From: Aminivibrio sp.
GTDB lineage: Bacteria > Synergistota > Synergistia > Synergistales > Aminobacteriaceae
Reading direction: 5' to 3'
Assembly: GCA_018057035.1 (NCBI GenBank)
Contig: JAGPEN010000010.1
Location: 1-17,372, forward strand
Length of the DNA: 17,372 nt
Shown: positions 14,653 to 17,372 of the stretch, piece by piece
Layout: each line of letters opens with the position of its first letter
Numbering within the stretch: position 1 is the first letter of the stretch
Translations under genes and position numbers: made by a program
Notes under the pieces: model-generated
Seen by the model: only the letters and a program-made list of their open reading frames with translations
What the model was told of the DNA's origin: nothing
Database searches by the model: none

Positions 14653-15576
14653 ATGCCCGCAGTCGTTTCCACGTTGAACACCCCGTACCGTGACGCCCAT
14701 GCCGCCCTTGATGCCCTCTGTGCCATCCGAAAAGCCGAGGGATTGTCACCGGCAACGATAGCATCCTACAGGAACATCGTAGCGCCGTTCCTGAGGGAAC
14801 ACCCCGACTTTCTCCAGAGTCCGAGGGCGGCTATTCTGCCGTTCATCTCCGAACCGGAAAAAGAGTGGTCACGGTTCACCAGGATAAAGGTGCTGAAGGT
14901 CTTCTGTTCCTTTCTTGTGGAAGAGGGAATCCTCGAAGACTCACCCATGAAGAACATCAAGTGTTCCATGCCGGGAAAGCGCCTGGACATTCCCACAGTT
15001 GAGGGCGTGAAAGCCTTCCTCTATGCCCTGGATACCACCAAATACGCCGAGCGCCGCCTGTACGTCATGTTCCTTCTCGCCCTTGATACGGGACTCCGAC
15101 GGGGCGAGTTGTGCGGTCTAAAGGTGGAGGATTTCGACGACGCCGGTCTCCTCCTCACCGTCCGACCGGAGACGACCAAGACCCGCACAGGGAGGACCGT
15201 CCCTGTGAGTCCACAGGTGGGAAGGGAGGTGAAGAGGTTTATCTCCCTGCGGCTCCCGGAGTGGAGGTCTCCATGGATCTTCCCTTCGGAGACCGGGAAG
15301 AAGTTGTCTCCCGGCGCTTTCGGCTGCCAGATTCGCCGAGTCTCCGACCGCATAGGCGAGCGGATGAAGATTCACGGTCTCCGCCATTTGTGCGCAACGG
15401 AATTCCTGAGGAACACAGGGAATATTGCCCTGACCGCCGCCCTGCTTGGTCATGCCTCGATTTCAACGACGGCGAAATTTTACGAACACCTGGACGTCCA
15501 TGATCTCCAGGCAGCCCACGGTCAAGCGGCGGTTGTCTCCGGTGTTCTGGAGAACCGGAGGAAGAGGAGGGCGTAA
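14653..15576 (+). CDS. Tyrosine recombinase/integrase of a tRNA-adjacent mobile element
   Basis: This 307-residue site-specific recombinase has an N-terminal SAM-like DNA-binding domain (about 12-105) and a C-terminal catalytic domain. All catalytic residues are visible: Arg149 (TGLRRGE), Lys176 (TTKTRTG), His241 and Arg244 (HGLRHL), His267 (LLGHASI) and the nucleophile Tyr277 (KFYEHLD). The reading frame stays open further upstream through the tRNA genes, but the ATG at 14653 is the real start. AAGGAG lies about 11 nt before it, and the upstream part would translate tRNA sequence. Size and domain order fit phage or integrative-element integrases and also XerC/D-like proteins. The position 200 nt from the tRNA array points to an element integrase. 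A short GGAGGG/CCCTCC inverted repeat spans the stop codon but lacks a T-tract. Confidence 0.93.
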   Translation: MPAVVSTLNTPYRDAHAALDALCAIRKAEGLSPATIASYRNIVAPFLREHPDFLQSPRAAILPFISEPEKEWSRFTRIKVLKVFCSFLVEEGILEDSPMKNIKCSMPGKRLDIPTVEGVKAFLYALDTTKYAERRLYVMFLLALDTGLRRGELCGLKVEDFDDAGLLLTVRPETTKTRTGRTVPVSPQVGREVKRFISLRLPEWRSPWIFPSETGKKLSPGAFGCQIRRVSDRIGERMKIHGLRHLCATEFLRNTGNIALTAALLGHASISTTAKFYEHLDVHDLQAAHGQAAVVSGVLENRRKRRA

Positions 15577-15600
15577 AACCCCCCTCCAGAATGCCCCAGG

Positions 15601-15629
15601 TTGAACGATTTCACGCCGAGGCATATCAA
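15601..15629 (+). promoter_or_regulatory. Possible promoter of the small-gene operon
   Basis: TTGAAC, a 17-nt spacer and TATCAA (four of six matches each) lie 113 nt upstream of the first small gene. This would give a leader of about 105 nt containing the parS-like palindrome. It is weak evidence from base matches alone. Confidence 0.3.
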
Positions 15630-15677
15630 TATTACCCCTCGAAGAAAGGAGGCACGTTCTGAGGCATTGTAGCGCGT

Positions 15678-15693
15678 TGTTTCACGTGGAACC
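15678..15693. promoter_or_regulatory. parS-like palindrome (candidate ParB-binding site)
   Basis: The site reads TGTTTCACGTGGAACC. The bacterial chromosomal parS consensus, written with its usual variation as TGTTYCACGTGRAACA, is matched at 15 of 16 positions, with only the last base differing. It lies in the spacer between the recombinase gene and the first small gene. No parA or parB is in the window. It may instead be an operator for the downstream genes. Confidence 0.55.
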
Positions 15694-15741
15694 AGGCAGC
15701 AAACCCGACAGGGTATCTCATGCACAGGGAGGAATCACGAA

Positions 15742-16053
15742 ATGAAACGAGTCATCGAGGGCAAACGGTACGATACGGCGACAGCGCAGGAAATCGGGGC
15801 ATGGTGGAACGGCTATCCGACGTCTGATTTCCACTACTGTGAAGAAAAGCTGTACCTCACCCCGAAGGGAAATTTCTTCCTTGCCGGTGAGGGCGGCGCC
15901 CTTTCTCAGTACGCCCGGAGCCACGGCAACGCCACCGGAGGCGGCGAGGCTATCACTCCCCTTTCGAGGGAAGAGGCTTTTCAGTGGGCACAGGAACACC
16001 TGGACGCGGATGATTTCCCGGAGGTCTTCGGGGATATGGTGGAGGACGCCTGA
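15742..16053 (+). CDS. Small acidic protein of unknown function, mobile-element cargo
   Basis: This 103-residue cytoplasmic protein opens with KRVIEGKRYDTATAQEIG. The middle (LYLTPKGNFFLAGEGGALSQYA) looks like a small beta-rich domain, and an acidic helical tail rich in Glu and Asp follows. I recall similar short proteins beginning with the same K-R-V-I-x-G-K-x-Y-x-T pattern in accessory regions of anaerobes, with no known function. The start is well supported by AGGGAGGA 9 nt upstream of the ATG. Its TGA overlaps the next ATG (TGATG), so it is coupled to the 66-residue gene. There are no membrane segments or signal peptide. A regulator or antitoxin role is possible but nothing in the sequence proves it. 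Confidence 0.72.
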   Translation: MKRVIEGKRYDTATAQEIGAWWNGYPTSDFHYCEEKLYLTPKGNFFLAGEGGALSQYARSHGNATGGGEAITPLSREEAFQWAQEHLDADDFPEVFGDMVEDA

Positions 16054-16253
16054 TGAGCAGGGAGACTATTGACGCCACAGTCGATCAGTTCAACGGCGAT
16101 TTCTGGAGGGCAGTTGAATCACTCATTGCCCAGGGATGGAGGATGAATGATTTCCGTCATGCCGGGATAGAGGACATTTTCCACGAGTCATTCAACAACC
16201 CGGTTGCCGAGAATATGGACTGCCTCGCCGGGATGATGCCGGGAGGGGCATAA
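16053..16253 (+). CDS. Small protein of unknown function
   Basis: This 66-residue, mostly helical and acidic protein is not one I recognise. Its start overlaps the stop of the previous gene (TGATG), the best argument that it is translated. Aromatic and acidic residues are spread through VDQFNGDFWRAVESL and NDFRHAGIEDIF. There is no signal peptide, membrane helix or metal motif. It is probably cotranscribed with the genes on both sides. Confidence 0.55.
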   Translation: MSRETIDATVDQFNGDFWRAVESLIAQGWRMNDFRHAGIEDIFHESFNNPVAENMDCLAGMMPGGA

Positions 16254-16275
16254 CGTAAGGAAGGAGGAATCAGAA

Positions 16276-16554
16276 ATGACAATGCACAGTTTAGGATGGA
16301 GCAGGTTTGAGGGCAAGGATGAAAAGCATCTGGTAAAAGAGGTCAAAGGGGTGATGACGTTCCTTGACTCCTTGTCGGTGAAGGACGGGAAAGTTCCAAC
16401 GGTGACCGTGATTTTTGAGGATAATTCCTTCCTCCTGCTTTCAACCGGAGGAGGCGTCTGGTGCTATCACTCTCTCATGGAGGGAGCGGACAATAACCAC
16501 ATAGCCCACAGGGTGGGAGTAGTCGCCAAGTACGGGGAGGCAGTTCTTTCATAA
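16276..16554 (+). CDS. Small protein of unknown function
   Basis: This 92-residue cytoplasmic protein is not one I recognise. A strong AAGGAGG site lies 8 nt before the ATG, and it follows the 66-residue gene after 22 nt, so it is likely the third gene of the same transcript. The pattern is a helical first part (KDEKHLVKEVKGVMTFLDSL), then alternating hydrophobic residues suggesting beta strands (VPTVTVIFEDNSFLLLS, GGGVWCYH), and a final strand near VGVVAKYG. The transcript would end at the hairpin 22 nt downstream. Confidence 0.65.
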   Translation: MTMHSLGWSRFEGKDEKHLVKEVKGVMTFLDSLSVKDGKVPTVTVIFEDNSFLLLSTGGGVWCYHSLMEGADNNHIAHRVGVVAKYGEAVLS

Positions 16555-16575
16555 GACCACCGGCGAGAGACAGGA

Positions 16576-16602
16576 AAAGCCCCTCATTTTCCGAGGGGCT
16601 TT
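16576..16602. terminator. Bidirectional rho-independent terminator
   Basis: A perfect 10-pair stem AAAGCCCCTC/GAGGGGCTTT surrounds a 7-nt loop between converging genes. On the minus strand the stem runs into TTTTCCT, a good U-tract; on the plus strand only the TTT at the stem foot is present. It ends both the small-gene operon and the converging phage-regulator genes, and its foot contains the stop codon of the minus-strand gene. Confidence 0.85.
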
Positions 16603-16930
16603 ATCCATTCCGTACCCACTTCAACGCCGCCGATCCCGTCAGGAATTCCCCTGCCCGCCCTTCGAGGACGTCATCTATCCGGTCAATGAGCCGTTGATAT
16701 TCTTCCACCCTTCGGGACCGCTCATCCTCGAAGCGGAGCACCAGGTCTGTAAACCGTTCGGCGTGTTCGCTTCCCCTGGACCGCTGCACCTTCTCCCCAG
16801 ACTGCGGAGCGGTCACGACTTCAGCCCAGGCACGGAAGCCCTGTTCACAGGAAGGTGACAGGAACCGGTCTATTCGGTCCTGGTAGACGGACCGACAATG
16901 CTCAAGAAATTTAATGCCCGAAGGAGACAT
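16601..16930 (-). CDS. Phage-type sigma-like regulator, helical N-terminal domain only
   Basis: This 109-residue, strongly helical protein has a pattern that resembles the N-terminal part of phage sigma-like late regulators (the ArpU/RinA or DUF1492-like group). A helical start (IKFLEHCRSVYQDRIDRFL) is followed by a turn holding SGEKVQ (44-49) and a coiled-coil-like segment (about 58-90). It ends at residue 109 without the helix-turn-helix usually found in such proteins. The GEKVQ turn is shared with the truncated gene immediately upstream, so the two look like paralogues. The ATG follows that gene by 4 nt, with GGTGAG as ribosome site. The family assignment is from remembered pattern, not a search. 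Confidence 0.6.
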   Translation of the reverse strand: MSPSGIKFLEHCRSVYQDRIDRFLSPSCEQGFRAWAEVVTAPQSGEKVQRSRGSEHAERFTDLVLRFEDERSRRVEEYQRLIDRIDDVLEGRAGEFLTGSAALKWVRNG

Positions 16931-16934
16931 TGTC

Positions 16935-17252
16935 TCACCTCACCCCAGGATCGAGGGACGGCTCTATCTTCTCCAGGATACGCCGCCGCCACCGCCAGAC
17001 CGACCGATCAGCAATCCCGAGTTCCCTACCAACGATCTGTTCATGAGAGCCGTAATCACAGGTGAGGTCACGCCACCAGAACAGGTCAACAAACTCCCGT
17101 TCTTCGTCCGTCAACTCCCGGAGCGCTCCCTCCACCAGCTCACAATTCCTGTTCAGCCGGTACAGCAGGGAATTACTGTCAAGGCGTTCGAGGTATCGCT
17201 CCTGCTGTAGCGAGTGCTCCCCTCCCTGGACCTTCTCCCCGAAGGAGTAAAG
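16935..17252 (-). pseudogene. Phage sigma-like helix-turn-helix regulator, 5' end apparently removed by an IS
   Basis: The open frame from 17252 to the stop encodes 105 residues. It starts abruptly inside the FGEKVQ turn, continues through a helical segment (SLQQERYLERLDSNS) and a linker (ELTDEEREFVDLFWW), and ends in a sigma region 4-like helix-turn-helix (about 68-97, HEQIVGRELGIADRSVWRW). By comparison with the paralogue downstream, about 40 N-terminal residues are missing. No ATG or well-placed start exists in the frame; only a GTG at 17135, for 66 residues keeping the helix-turn-helix. The break falls exactly where the IS-like end begins. It could still yield a short DNA-binding protein from the GTG, or the IS end could be misread. 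Confidence 0.6.
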
Positions 17253-17372
17253 TGGACCCAGTTGTCAAGACAAAAAATCATTGTATTTTTAACTCGTCTG
17301 AAAAAGAATTTCGACTATTTAATGGTAACCTTTCCGGCTTTTCCACCGGAGTAGACATCCCAGGGTGTCCGG
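17253..17372 (-). mobile_element. End of an IS3-like insertion sequence (continues beyond window)
   Basis: Read on the minus strand, a transposase-like C-terminus stops at 17315. About 60 nt later the sequence reaches TTGACAACTGGGTCCA, ending in CA at 17253; on the plus strand it begins TGGACCC. Terminal TG/CA dinucleotides and an outward TTGACA near the right end are known features of IS3-family elements. The other end and any target duplication lie outside the window. Confidence 0.5.
17315..17372 (-). CDS. Transposase C-terminus, IS3-like OrfB (partial)
   Basis: Only the last 18 codons and the stop are inside the window. They read RTPWDVYSGGKAGKVTIK, and the TPxDVYxG pattern matches the end of IS3-family integrase-core transposases (commonly TPADVYYGR). 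With so little sequence the call rests on that motif and on the IS-like end downstream. Confidence 0.45.
   Translation of the reverse strand, partial: RTPWDVYSGGKAGKVTIK

Noticed and set aside
15566..15587. Terminator hairpin at the recombinase stop codon
   Set aside because: GGAGGG/CCCTCC has a 10-nt loop and is not followed by a T-tract, so it is too weak to call.
14452..17252. A tRNA fragment marking the second attachment site of the element
   Set aside because: I found no copy of the 3' part of tRNA-Ala or of other array tRNAs in this stretch; the far boundary is probably outside the window.

Overview
The window looks like chromosomal DNA from a GC-rich anaerobic bacterium with a Gram-negative style envelope. 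The molybdenum-hydroxylase cluster with SsnA, the secreted SLT-type lytic transglycosylase and the long polycistronic layout would fit Synergistota or a related fermentative anaerobe. That placement is inference; no rRNA or universal marker protein is present to test it.

Region 1 (1-11214, all minus strand) is one tightly packed transcription unit, reading right to left: a lytic transglycosylase; a MocA-like nucleotidyltransferase fused to an HD domain; a three-subunit molybdenum hydroxylase (FAD, 2Fe-2S and molybdopterin subunits); SsnA, an amidohydrolase; a dihydroorotate/dihydropyrimidine dehydrogenase-like flavoprotein with an unusual active-site loop; and a second molybdenum hydroxylase (molybdopterin subunit, then a fused 2Fe-2S/FAD subunit cut by the left edge). 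Start/stop overlaps of 4 to 8 bases occur at four junctions and the other gaps are 90 nt or less. SsnA beside such hydroxylases is a known hallmark of selenium-dependent molybdenum hydroxylase loci, so a purine-like or other N-heterocycle catabolic system is the likely role. Its substrate cannot be read from sequence.

Region 2 (11215-13737) holds a divergent promoter region, a nitroreductase, tRNA-Leu(TAG) on the minus strand and a cardiolipin synthase. Region 3 (13741-14498) is a seven-gene tRNA array on the minus strand (Ala-CGC, Pro-TGG, Gly-TCC, Arg-TCT, His-GTG, Arg-TCG, Lys-CTT), with a near-consensus sigma70 promoter upstream and a hairpin plus T-tract downstream.

Region 4 (14653-17372) is a mobile-element zone beside the tRNA array. 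It contains an intact tyrosine recombinase, a leader carrying a palindrome very close to the ParB-binding parS consensus, three small unknown genes, a bidirectional terminator, and two converging minus-strand genes related to phage sigma-like late regulators. The upstream one of these seems to have lost its 5' end to an IS3-like insertion sequence that runs off the right edge.

Points most worth following are the double hydroxylase/SsnA/dehydrogenase operon, the altered active-site loop of the dehydrogenase-like protein, the parS-like site inside the mobile zone, and the IS-truncated phage regulator.
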